A stretch of 64,000 bases of DNA from Mucinivorans hirudinis (GTDB lineage: Bacteria > Bacteroidota > Bacteroidia > Bacteroidales > Rikenellaceae), in assembly GCA_000723505.1 (NCBI GenBank), contig HG934468.1, forward strand, positions 1,272,798 to 1,336,797. The letters run 5' to 3'. How positions within the stretch are numbered: position 1 is the stretch's first letter; each line of letters starts with the position of its first letter. A program made the translations under genes and the position numbers. The notes under the pieces are model-generated. The model was not told the origin of the DNA and did no database searches. It saw only the letters and a list, made by a program, of their open reading frames with translations. Below, piece after piece: positions 1 to 7,471 of this stretch.

Positions 1-1
1 C

Positions 2-937
2 TCGTTTTTCAACGTAAGGTTGGCAGATGAGTTTGTGCCGTTGCTTGTGAGCGCGGGTGAGAAGGTGGAGCTCAGTTCGGTGGGTAAGATATATTTTAAC
101 TATAAGGTGTCGGGCTCTGAGGGCTCTGAAAAGCTCAACGACTATCACAAACTTATTGTCTCGGCGGTGAGCCGTTTGGACTCAATATCAAACCTATACA
201 ACCTAGCAGTAACACAGGAGAGGCGAACGGAGCTTGGACGACTGCTCAGTCGCGAATATGTCAAAATGAAGCAGGGAGCTATCTCATTTGTGATGAAAAA
301 CTCAAATTCGCTAGCATCCATCGTCCCTCTGTTCCAACCGATGTACACGGGGCGCTTCCTCTTTGATGCACCGGGAGATGTGGTATACTACCGTGCGGTG
401 GCAGACTCTATGCAGAAGTACCACCCACAAACCGCATTCCTAAAATCGCTGCGCAACGAAATCAGCCGCGTAGACAACTACTATGCCATAGACTCAATGT
501 TGCTCGCTAGTGTTGCCCAGAATAGCAACTTCCCCGAAATAGAGACCAAAGACGCTGCAGGAAATGGAATTAAGCTATCGCAGACAGTGGCGCAAAGTGG
601 TGCGGTGCTACTGACTTTCACCTCCAATAGCACGGACGCGCTCAAGGCATTGAATCGCGAATTTTTGGATGTATACAATAAGTACAAGGTGGCGGGCTTC
701 GAGATTTTCGAGGTGTCGGTGGATACAGACCGTGCTGGGTGGCTCAAAAACATTACAGATGCTCGCCTTCCGTGGATTCGTACCAACAACTTCGCGGGGA
801 CAAAGTCCGGCGCGGTAAACTCTTATAATGTCCAAAAGATACCCGCCAACTTCCTTATCAATACCCACGGAGATATTGTCGGCAAAGACCTTACCCCCGA
901 AAAACTGGAAAGCGCGCTCAAAGAAATACTTAAGTAG
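2..937 (+). CDS. Thioredoxin-fold (TlpA/AhpC-like) protein, N-terminus outside window
   Basis: The reading frame is open to the left edge of the window, so the gene starts upstream and only about 311 codons are seen. The N-terminal visible part (a stretch ending in LVSAGEKVEL) resembles the DUF4369 domain that precedes thioredoxin domains in Bacteroidales envelope proteins. The C-terminal ~140 residues have a thioredoxin-like pattern, including the cis-Pro loop KIPANFLI and a final GDIVGKDL strand. The place where the CxxC redox motif normally sits reads LLTFTSNSTDA, so both cysteines are missing. It is therefore probably not a disulfide oxidoreductase. It is likely periplasmic or membrane anchored, but the signal peptide is not in the window. 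Confidence 0.75.
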   Translation, partial: SFFNVRLADEFVPLLVSAGEKVELSSVGKIYFNYKVSGSEGSEKLNDYHKLIVSAVSRLDSISNLYNLAVTQERRTELGRLLSREYVKMKQGAISFVMKNSNSLASIVPLFQPMYTGRFLFDAPGDVVYYRAVADSMQKYHPQTAFLKSLRNEISRVDNYYAIDSMLLASVAQNSNFPEIETKDAAGNGIKLSQTVAQSGAVLLTFTSNSTDALKALNREFLDVYNKYKVAGFEIFEVSVDTDRAGWLKNITDARLPWIRTNNFAGTKSGAVNSYNVQKIPANFLINTHGDIVGKDLTPEKLESALKEILK

Positions 938-1011
938 TGAATCGAGGATTGGTAATCGGCTTGTGTAAAGTTTGTCCGAGTTTCACATCCATAATTGAAA
1001 TACGCAAACCG

Positions 1012-1032
1012 ATTCACAATTCACAATTCACA
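1012..1032. repeat. Heptamer repeat ATTCACA x3
   Basis: Three tandem copies of the 7-bp unit ATTCACA lie just before lpxH. The same unit occurs 11 times between rpoB and rpoC (19027-19103), so this is a dispersed intergenic repeat type in this genome. Confidence 0.8.
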
Positions 1033-1046
1033 ATTTACAGAGAAAA

Positions 1047-1781
1047 GTGGCTATATACTTCGCATCAGACGTACACCTTGGCTTGAACTATCAGCAGGCG
1101 AGTGCCGCTCGGATAGAGAGGTTGTTTTTGCAGTGGCTCGATGAAATTGAGGGTGATTGCGAGGAGTTGTTTTTGGTGGGCGATATCTTTGATTTTTGGT
1201 TCGAGTGGCGCAGAGTTGTGCCCACCGGATTTGTGCGCGTCTTGGGCAAGTTGGCGGCAATGAGTGATGCGGGAGTCAAAATCCACTTTTTTGTGGGAAA
1301 TCACGACCTTTGGCAACGTGGCTACTTCGAGGACGAGTTGGGCGCGACGGTTCATTATGAGCCGTTTATGGGAATAAGGCAGGGTAAAAGACTCTTTATT
1401 GCTCACGGGGATGACCTCTGCGGTGGCGATTTTATGGGCAGATTGACTGTTAGAACTTTTCGCTGCCGGTTGATACAGAGACTCTTTTCGGTAATTATCC
1501 ATCCCGATGTGGCTATGCGCTTTGGCAAATGGTGGTCGGGGAGCAGCCGCAAGAGACACACCGCGGGAGACTACTCATTCAAGGGCGAAGCAGAGGGGCT
1601 GATAAAGTTTGCAGAAACTGTCGCGGATAGTGATTATTTTGTCTTTGGTCATCGCCATACACCTGTTGAGTACAATTTGAAAAACGGAGCAACGGTATAT
1701 ATATTAGGTGATTGGATGGAAAGTCCGATATATGCACGAATGGAAAATGGAACAATAATATTATCACCAACCTACCCATAA
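1047..1781 (+). CDS. lpxH: UDP-2,3-diacylglucosamine diphosphatase LpxH
   Basis: Hydrolyses UDP-2,3-diacylglucosamine to lipid X and UMP, the fourth step of lipid A synthesis, at the inner face of the cytoplasmic membrane. The 244-residue protein is a calcineurin-like metallophosphoesterase with the full metal site: D8 and H10 in SDVHLG, D46 in GDIFDFWFEW, N85-H86-D87 in GNHD, H120 in AHGDD, and H202/H204 in GHRHTP. The start is GTG at 1047; the next in-frame ATG would remove the first metal ligands. It is followed after 3 bp by a small membrane protein and then folD, so probably the first gene of that operon. LpxH of this size is usual for Bacteroidales. Confidence 0.93.
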   Translation: MAIYFASDVHLGLNYQQASAARIERLFLQWLDEIEGDCEELFLVGDIFDFWFEWRRVVPTGFVRVLGKLAAMSDAGVKIHFFVGNHDLWQRGYFEDELGATVHYEPFMGIRQGKRLFIAHGDDLCGGDFMGRLTVRTFRCRLIQRLFSVIIHPDVAMRFGKWWSGSSRKRHTAGDYSFKGEAEGLIKFAETVADSDYFVFGHRHTPVEYNLKNGATVYILGDWMESPIYARMENGTIILSPTYP

Positions 1782-1784
1782 AAA

Positions 1785-2069
1785 ATGGCAACATTCATAA
1801 TTGCGATAATCTCAATAGCCCTTTTTATATTGGGTTTGTCGATAACGTTGATGCGCAAGGGGCGTCACATTCAGGGCGATGTCGGCGATAATGACGCAAT
1901 GTGCAAACTCGGTTTGGAGTGCTCGGTGCGCACGGCACTGATGGAGGAGGCGGCACTTCGCGGCGAGACAGTAGACCCAACGACGCTCGGCTGCCAAACA
2001 GGCATTTGCCAAACCTGCGAAAGTAACCAATGCCCCACCCCCCAGCCCCAAAAGCCCCAAAAATCCTAA
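1785..2069 (+). CDS. Small cysteine-rich single-pass membrane protein
   Basis: A 94-residue protein that starts 3 bp after lpxH. Residues 3-22 form one hydrophobic membrane helix, followed by a positive cluster (MRKGRH), so the tail is probably cytoplasmic. The tail holds six cysteines, among them GCQTGICQTCESNQC, which could bind a metal or an Fe-S cluster. The spacing is loosely like small accessory proteins for respiratory complexes such as NqrM, but the match is not good enough to name it. The C-terminus is Pro/Gln-rich. Its place between lpxH and folD suggests co-transcription only, not a shared function. Confidence 0.65.
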   Translation: MATFIIAIISIALFILGLSITLMRKGRHIQGDVGDNDAMCKLGLECSVRTALMEEAALRGETVDPTTLGCQTGICQTCESNQCPTPQPQKPQKS

Positions 2070-2100
2070 AAAGTCCTACTCCCCCTAAAATCAGCAAAAT

Positions 2101-2955
2101 ATGATTCTCATTGACGGAAAAGCAGTTGCAACAGAGCTAAAGCAACAAATGAAAGAGCAGGTTGCCTCTATGGAGCGCAAACCGAGCCTTGTAGCCATAT
2201 TGGTAGGTAATGATGGCGCAAGTGAAACTTATGTCGGGCACAAGGAACGTGCTTGTGCGGAGATAGGTTTCCGCTCACAGGTGCTGCGATTTGCTGCTGA
2301 TACTACTCAGGAGCAATTACTTGCAGAAATTGATAAACTCAACAACGACAAGCAGGTGGACGGATTTATCATCCAGCTGCCTCTGCCGAGACATATTGAC
2401 GAGCAGGTGATTATTGATGCCATTGACCCACGCAAGGATGTTGATGGTTTTCACCCTGTCAATGTTGGGCGAATGGTGTTGGGTATGGAGGCGTTCGTGT
2501 CGGCTACGCCGCTGGGGATTCTGGAGCTGCTTAAATACTATAATATTGATACAAAGGGAAAAAATTGTGTGGTGATTGGTCGTTCCAATATTGTGGGTCG
2601 CCCCATCTCCAATCTTCTCTCGTTGAAGGGGTGGGACTGCACGGTGACGGTGTGTCACTCGCGCACAAAAAACCTGAAGGAGGTCTGTTCTCAGGCAGAT
2701 ATTCTCGTAGCCGCTCTTGGCAGTGCCGAGTTTGTCACCTCTGATATGGTCAAGGATGGTGCGGTTGTGATTGACGTTGGTATTACGCGTGTGGCGAGCA
2801 CTCAGACCAAAAATGGGTGGAAACTGCTGGGTGATGTAAAGTTTGACGAGGTGGCACCAAAGTGCTCATATATCACCCCTGTACCGGGCGGTGTGGGTCC
2901 GATGACCATTGTTTCGTTGATGCGCAATACGCTCCTGGCAGCAAAAAGAAAATGA
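2101..2955 (+). CDS. folD: Bifunctional methylenetetrahydrofolate dehydrogenase/cyclohydrolase FolD
   Basis: Interconverts 5,10-methylene-, 5,10-methenyl- and 10-formyl-tetrahydrofolate, supplying one-carbon units for purines and initiator tRNA. The 284-residue length is normal. Visible family marks are the Y44/K48 catalytic pair in SETYVGHK, the QLPLPRHI segment, DVDGFHPVN, the nucleotide-binding GRSNIVGRP, and the C-terminal [10 protein letters not shown] signature. The stop overlaps the start of the next gene by 4 bp (ATGA), so the downstream GH16 lipoprotein and mtaB are translationally coupled to it. Confidence 0.96.
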   Translation: MILIDGKAVATELKQQMKEQVASMERKPSLVAILVGNDGASETYVGHKERACAEIGFRSQVLRFAADTTQEQLLAEIDKLNNDKQVDGFIIQLPLPRHIDEQVIIDAIDPRKDVDGFHPVNVGRMVLGMEAFVSATPLGILELLKYYNIDTKGKNCVVIGRSNIVGRPISNLLSLKGWDCTVTVCHSRTKNLKEVCSQADILVAALGSAEFVTSDMVKDGAVVIDVGITRVASTQTKNGWKLLGDVKFDEVAPKCSYITPVPGGVGPMTIVSLMRNTLLAAKRK

Positions 2956-3749
2956 AAATAGTTACCCTCGCTTGCGCCCTCGTTTTTGTGTGGGCTTGTG
3001 GGCAAGCACAGATAGCTGAAAAGCCTAAACCAAATGCTCCGCTCAAGGGAGAGTGGGTTTATAATACAAGTATTAGCGACGAGTTCGATACCCCGCAAGT
3101 GGATACCACAAAATGGCACACAACTAATCCCCACTGGCTTGGTCGCAAACCGTCGCTTTTTTGCAGAGAAAATGTCTCTCAGCGCGATGGTATGTTGATA
3201 CTTACCGGACGACGCGAGGATGTTGCAAATGCTCCGGCAGGTTATCATACATTCACTTCGGCAGCTGTTCAGAGTAAGGACACGGTGCTTTATGGCTTCT
3301 TTGAGATTCGCTGTCGGGCGATGAATTCGGCACTTTCGAGTGCCTTTTGGCTCTATGTGCAGGACTCTGTGAAACAGGAGGAGATAGATATTTTTGAGAT
3401 TTGTGGACGCAATGCCACTAACCCGTGGTATGATAGCATATATTTTGCCACAAGTCACTACATAATTAAGAGCCATAATCTACATATTTCAGACCACGTG
3501 GCGCATAACCAAGGGGTTCGCTATGCTGACCATTTTATAACCGCGGGGCTGCTGTGGACACGAGCCGAGATTGTTTGGTACGTGGATGGCAAGGAGATAC
3601 GTCGCCGCAAAAATGACTTTTGGCACTCACCCGAGACCATTAATTTCGATAGTGAGGCTTTTCCCGAGTGGTGGGGGCTGCCCTCAGATGATGATAATGG
3701 AGGGGAGTTTCAGATAGAATATTTCCGTTACTGGACACTGAATGAATAG
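2952..3749 (+). CDS. Secreted GH16-family glycoside hydrolase lipoprotein
   Basis: A 265-residue protein. The start ATG at 2952 overlaps the folD stop; a longer frame exists upstream but lies inside folD. Residues 1-15 are a lipoprotein signal ending in WAC with Cys16 as lipidation site. The mature part is a beta-jelly-roll of glycoside hydrolase family 16: the catalytic motif E144-I-D146-I-F-E149 fits the family pattern, with the nearby AFWLY and, later, WYVDGKEI typical of agarase/carrageenase/laminarinase relatives. It would cut beta-1,3 or beta-1,4 galactan or glucan outside the cell; the substrate cannot be told from sequence alone. Its end overlaps mtaB by 8 bp. A secreted polysaccharidase in a housekeeping operon, with no SusCD pair nearby, is unusual. 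Confidence 0.85.
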   Translation: MKIVTLACALVFVWACGQAQIAEKPKPNAPLKGEWVYNTSISDEFDTPQVDTTKWHTTNPHWLGRKPSLFCRENVSQRDGMLILTGRREDVANAPAGYHTFTSAAVQSKDTVLYGFFEIRCRAMNSALSSAFWLYVQDSVKQEEIDIFEICGRNATNPWYDSIYFATSHYIIKSHNLHISDHVAHNQGVRYADHFITAGLLWTRAEIVWYVDGKEIRRRKNDFWHSPETINFDSEAFPEWWGLPSDDDNGGEFQIEYFRYWTLNE

Positions 3750-4989
3750 GCGAGTTGCATTCTATACGCTTGGCTGCAAGCTAAATTTTGCGGAGAGCTC
3801 GACCATTGCGCGCGAGTTCGAAGCGGGTGGTTTTGTGCGTGCCGCACGGGGTGAGCGGGCTGACATTTGCATTATAAATAGCTGCTCGGTGACGGGCGAT
3901 GCCGACAAAAAATGTAGGAATATTATTCGTAAAGCGAGTAAGGAAAACCCCGGGGCGATTGTTGCCGTTACGGGGTGCTATGCGCAACTCAAGCCCGAGG
4001 AGGTGGCAGCCATTGATGGTGTGGATTTGGTGATTGGCAATAATGCAAAGGGTACTCTCGTTAGTCAGGTAGTTGAATTTAAGGGACGACAGGTTATTGA
4101 CAGGTGTGACACACAGGAACTTACCGGTTTCTTTGCAGCCTTTAGCAGCTCAGACCGCACCCGCACATTTCTAAAGGTGCAGGATGGGTGTAATTACCAT
4201 TGCTCTTACTGCACTATTCCGTTGGCGCGTGGCGCGAGTCGAAATATTCCGATATCGGACTTAGTGGCTCAGGCAGAAGATATTGCGCGACGTGGTCAGC
4301 GCGAAATAGTTCTCACGGGCGTAAATATAGGCGATTTTGGACGCTCAACGGGTGAGACTTTTTTGGAGCTTATCGGGGCGTTGGACAAGGTAGAGGGTAT
4401 TGATAGGTATCGTATTTCGTCGATTGAGCCTAATCTATTGACGGATGAAATTATTGCGTTTTGTGCTGCCTCAAAGCGGTTTATGCCCCATTTTCACGTG
4501 CCTTTACAGTCGGGCAGCAATCGGGTTTTGGGGTTGATGCGTCGGCGATATACCACAGAAAAGTTTGCCGAGCGGCTGCGGGCGGTTTGGGCGCAGATGC
4601 CGGATGCTTTTGTGGGGGTGGATGTGATTGTGGGCTTTTCGGGTGAGAGCGATGAGGATTTCGAGGAGTGTTACGCTCTGCTCGAGGGGTTGAAGCCTGC
4701 CTTTTTGCACATTTTTCCATACTCGGAGCGTGCGAACACTCCGGCTGTGGAGTTCGGGGGAAAGGTTGCTCCCCAAGTGAAGCGAGAGCGTGTGCGGCGG
4801 TTGGAGGAGCTTTCGGATAGGCTTCATAGAGAGTTTATTTCGCGCTTCACGGGCAGCAGGCGTGCGGTGCTGGTTGAGTCGCTGCGCACCAAGCAAAACA
4901 CAATGTTCGGCTACACGGACAACTACATTCGAGTGGAGCTGCCATTTGATAAGGAGCTGATAAATAGGATAGTGGATGTAACTATATAG
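3742..4989 (+). CDS. mtaB: tRNA (N6-L-threonylcarbamoyladenosine(37)-C2)-methylthiotransferase MtaB
   Basis: A radical-SAM methylthiotransferase that converts t6A37 to ms2t6A in tRNAs reading ANN codons. The 415-residue protein has an N-terminal MTTase domain with cysteines C12, C48 and C79 for one [4Fe-4S] cluster, and the radical-SAM triad C150-x3-C154-x2-C157 in CNYHCSYC. The ribosome-facing TRAM-like C-terminus is short but present. GCKLN at the N-terminus favours MtaB over MiaB or RimO. The start overlaps the preceding GH16 gene, and the AAA ATPase begins 10 bp after its stop. Confidence 0.93.
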   Translation: MNRRVAFYTLGCKLNFAESSTIAREFEAGGFVRAARGERADICIINSCSVTGDADKKCRNIIRKASKENPGAIVAVTGCYAQLKPEEVAAIDGVDLVIGNNAKGTLVSQVVEFKGRQVIDRCDTQELTGFFAAFSSSDRTRTFLKVQDGCNYHCSYCTIPLARGASRNIPISDLVAQAEDIARRGQREIVLTGVNIGDFGRSTGETFLELIGALDKVEGIDRYRISSIEPNLLTDEIIAFCAASKRFMPHFHVPLQSGSNRVLGLMRRRYTTEKFAERLRAVWAQMPDAFVGVDVIVGFSGESDEDFEECYALLEGLKPAFLHIFPYSERANTPAVEFGGKVAPQVKRERVRRLEELSDRLHREFISRFTGSRRAVLVESLRTKQNTMFGYTDNYIRVELPFDKELINRIVDVTI

Positions 4990-4999
4990 ACACACCAAG

Positions 5000-6268
5000 A
5001 TGGAAAAGGTTGATAAAATGAAATTGATAGTCCGAAATTTTCGGGCAATCCATCGTGCCGAGATAGCTCTGAACGGCATCACGGTTGTAACGGGCGAGAA
5101 CGGTTGCGGCAAAAGCACCATCTCGAAGTTGTTGTATCATACTTTTCGGGTGGCAAGGGAATATGAGGAGTTGGTTTTTAGGAAAATTAAAGATGATTTA
5201 CGAAAAGAAAAGTCTTATTTGCGAGATATTGCCGACCAGATATTCCGTTTTATTTCGAGAGAAAAGGATAATGATTTTATTAACGAAAAAATATTTAGAG
5301 GGCAACTCCTCTACGATGCAAAAAATATTGATGAGTTAGAAGCAGGTTTTAGGGAAATAACAGCTCTTATTTTGTCTAAACTATCTCAATATTCCGAAGG
5401 AAAAGAGCTTAAATATATTGCGGAGAGGTTGCGAAGAGGATATTTTTTTGATAAGGATGGCGAAAACGGTAAATCAATTCAAGATTATCTTCTTTCCATT
5501 GAGAGTAAAGTCTTTCACGTTGTAAAAAATGCGAGAGAAGAAATTTATCAGAGAAACTCAGAATTACTTGATAGGGAACTATACAAAGAGTTTTCAGAGA
5601 AAAAAATTATTGAAAGATATTCGATAATAGAAGCTGGAATTCCTCTTTTTGACAACATAAGGCTATTGCCATCGAACTTGTTCAATGATGTGATTTATAA
5701 TGATTCACCATTGGCAACCGAAGATGTTGCAATGTTTGCTCATTGGGCGGCATTGAAAGAGATACTAAAAAGCAAGCCGGATTATGATTTTGAACCAAAT
5801 ATATCAATAGTAGAGGGATTTGCGGGCGAGCAGGCTTTGAATGGTGAAGTCTTTTTTGATAGCAGTTTTAATGGAGGCTTTAGGTATAAACGGGCAGATG
5901 GACGTACTTTCGACTTGTCGAGTTGTGCAACAGGTGTCAAAGCATTCGGGATTCTGCAAATGTTGTATAATACCGGTTCTCTCAACAGTAAAACTTTAGT
6001 TATCCTCGATGAACCGGAGGTGCATCTTCACCCGCAATGGATTGTGGAATATGCGCGAATGATTGTGATGCTCAACAAAGAGTTGGGAGTGAAATTCTTT
6101 ATTGCGAGTCATAATCCCGATATGGTTAGTGCAATAAAATATATTGCCGAAAAAGAGGGAGTTTCTGACACTGTAAATTTCTATGTTGCTGCAAAAGTGG
6201 AATTTGATAACACATATGATTTCAGAGAATTAAAACGAAATATTGAACGTTTCTTTGATAATAATTAA
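5000..6268 (+). CDS. AAA_21/ABC-type ATPase, orphan, possible defence-associated gene
   Basis: A 422-residue ATPase with Walker A GENGCGKST (residues 32-40), an ABC-like signature region around SCATGVKAFG, Walker B LVILDEPEVHLHP (D337, E338) and a switch His in ASHNPD (H371). This is the AAA_15/AAA_21 group to which OLD, PtuA and many phage-defence ATPases belong. No Toprim or HNH domain is fused, and the insert between the Walker motifs is mostly helical. A second ATG at 5018 gives the more conserved start MKLIVRNF. The DNA is clearly more AT-rich than its neighbours mtaB and gpmI, which suggests transfer. Its last codons lie inside the direct repeat that flanks the YhcG cassette. Function unknown; a link to the neighbouring nuclease is an inference from position. 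Confidence 0.8.
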   Translation: MEKVDKMKLIVRNFRAIHRAEIALNGITVVTGENGCGKSTISKLLYHTFRVAREYEELVFRKIKDDLRKEKSYLRDIADQIFRFISREKDNDFINEKIFRGQLLYDAKNIDELEAGFREITALILSKLSQYSEGKELKYIAERLRRGYFFDKDGENGKSIQDYLLSIESKVFHVVKNAREEIYQRNSELLDRELYKEFSEKKIIERYSIIEAGIPLFDNIRLLPSNLFNDVIYNDSPLATEDVAMFAHWAALKEILKSKPDYDFEPNISIVEGFAGEQALNGEVFFDSSFNGGFRYKRADGRTFDLSSCATGVKAFGILQMLYNTGSLNSKTLVILDEPEVHLHPQWIVEYARMIVMLNKELGVKFFIASHNPDMVSAIKYIAEKEGVSDTVNFYVAAKVEFDNTYDFRELKRNIERFFDNN

Positions 6269-6322
6269 ACGCAAAATAATGAAAAACAAGGTATTACTAA
6301 TGATTCTTGACGGGTGGGGCAA
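6260..6322 (+). repeat. Direct repeat copy 1: displaced 5' end of gpmI
   Basis: This 63-bp segment equals 7409-7471 except for one base (6299 A versus 7448 T). It contains the end of the AAA ATPase, its TAA, the 10-bp leader and the first 15 codons of gpmI, beginning at ATG 6279. After a 6-bp deletion relative to gpmI it continues to about 6328 and then meets two stop codons (TGATAA). It is therefore a dead remnant of the gpmI start left by an insertion with target duplication. Confidence 0.92.
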
Positions 6323-6380
6323 CCACTGATAAGTGCGACCGATACACCTTTGTCAATAAAACACTGTCATTCACAATAAA

Positions 6381-6941
6381 ATGTCGTCCACACCTGCAAA
6401 GACCTCTTTATTTGAGCGAATAGCCACGCTGATTGACCACAGCAAACAAAATGTTCTGCGGACTGTCAATACTACGATGGTTAATACCTATTTTGAGATA
6501 GGGCGTTACATTGTGGAGGAGCAGCAGCAAGGAGCAGCACGCGCCGAGTATGGAACAGCACTGCTCAAAGGGCTTGCAATATTGCTAACCAAAAGATATG
6601 GCAAGGGGTTTTCATACACCAACTTAGAGCAGATGAGGAAATTCTATCTCGTATTCTCAATTCCTCAGACAGTGTCTGAGGAATCTGATAATTCTCGAGA
6701 CCGTTCCCTGAAAAATAACTTTACTCTCTCGTGGTCACACTACTTGAAGTTGATGAGAATTGAGGACAAAAACGAGAGGCACTTTTATGAAATTGAGGCG
6801 AGAGCGAATAATTGGAGTTTGCGAGAGTTGGAGCGACAATTCGACTCTGCCCTCTATCAACGTCTAGCATTGAGTCGTGACAAAAAAGTATCGCGGAACT
6901 TTCTCAAAAAGGACAAACACTCCTCCAGCCAAAAGATGTGA
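6381..6941 (+). CDS. YhcG/DUF1016 nuclease, N-terminal part (frameshifted gene, first half)
   Basis: A 186-residue frame matching the DUF1016 N-terminal domain of YhcG-type proteins: helical start (LFERIATLIDHSKQN), a YFEIGRYIVEEQQ segment, LSWSHYLKLMRI and the RANNWSLRELERQ motif. From about residue 168 the sequence leaves the family: after SRDKK the frame reads VSRNFLKK and stops at 6941. The family continues perfectly in the -1 frame (SIAELSQKGQ, then KDVIKDPY). The switch point is a run of six A at 6882-6887; a seventh A would restore one protein of about 345 residues. So the gene is either inactivated by a one-base deletion, made by -1 slippage on the A-run, or affected by a sequence error. 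Confidence 0.82.
   Translation: MSSTPAKTSLFERIATLIDHSKQNVLRTVNTTMVNTYFEIGRYIVEEQQQGAARAEYGTALLKGLAILLTKRYGKGFSYTNLEQMRKFYLVFSIPQTVSEESDNSRDRSLKNNFTLSWSHYLKLMRIEDKNERHFYEIEARANNWSLRELERQFDSALYQRLALSRDKKVSRNFLKKDKHSSSQKM
6882..6888 (+). other. A6-G run at the frameshift junction of YhcG
   Basis: The sequence C-AAAAAA-G at 6881-6888 marks the exact point where the conserved protein passes from one frame to the -1 frame. One more A would make the gene whole; equally, two Lys AAA codons in tandem are a possible slippage site. Confidence 0.7.
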
Positions 6942-7417
6942 TAAAAGACCCATATATTTTGGAGTTTTTGGGGTTAGATGAATATCCGCAATATTCTGAA
7001 AATGAATTAGAAACAAGGCTAATTGACAATCTGCAAACTTTTTTATTAGAGCTTGGTAAGGGTTTTACTTTTGTGGGAAGGCAGGTAAGGTTTACATTTG
7101 ACGAACAACATTTCAGAGTGGATTTGGTGTTTTACAACCGACTTTTGAGGTGTTTTGTCTTGATTGACCTCAAAAACGGATTGCTTAAACACCAAGATTT
7201 GGGGCAGATGTTGATGTATGTCAATTATTATGACCGTTTTGTAAAGTTGGAAGATGAGAATTCGATCATCGGAATTTTACTTTGTCGAGATAAGAGTGAT
7301 GCGATGGTAGAGATAACATTACCAAAAAATAATGACCAAATTTTTGCCTCGCGCTACCAAACAGTTCTGCCGACAAAAGAGGAGCTTATTGAACTAATAA
7401 TAGATAAAAATAATTAA
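6938..7417 (+). CDS. YhcG/DUF1016 PDDEXK nuclease domain (frameshifted gene, second half)
   Basis: Continues the preceding frame and carries the C-terminal nuclease domain of YhcG proteins. The earliest independent start is GTG at 6938, but homology extends upstream through the -1 frame to the A-run at 6882-6887, so this is best read as the second half of one gene. The PDDEXK core is visible as [12 protein letters not shown] followed by VLIDLKNG (the D and the D-x-K pair), then [11 protein letters not shown]. The end is complete ([11 protein letters not shown]) and its stop TAA lies in the second copy of the 63-bp direct repeat. YhcG proteins are linked to restriction or phage-defence loci in many genomes; the role here is inferred. 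Confidence 0.8.
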   Translation: MIKDPYILEFLGLDEYPQYSENELETRLIDNLQTFLLELGKGFTFVGRQVRFTFDEQHFRVDLVFYNRLLRCFVLIDLKNGLLKHQDLGQMLMYVNYYDRFVKLEDENSIIGILLCRDKSDAMVEITLPKNNDQIFASRYQTVLPTKEELIELIIDKNN

Positions 7418-7471
7418 ACGCAAAATAATGAAAAACAAGGTATTACTTATGATTCTTGACGGGTGGGGCAA
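7409..7471 (+). repeat. Direct repeat copy 2: functional gpmI start
   Basis: Second copy of the 63-bp repeat seen at 6260-6322. Here it supplies the stop codon of the YhcG nuclease gene, the leader, and the true start of gpmI (ATG 7428). The distance between copies is 1149 bp and the whole YhcG cassette lies between them. Confidence 0.92.

Noticed and set aside
6881-6888. Standard A_AAA_AAG programmed -1 slippery site
   Set aside because: The heptamer is out of register with the zero frame (C_AAA_AAA_G), so it does not fit the classical site; slippage remains possible but is not shown.
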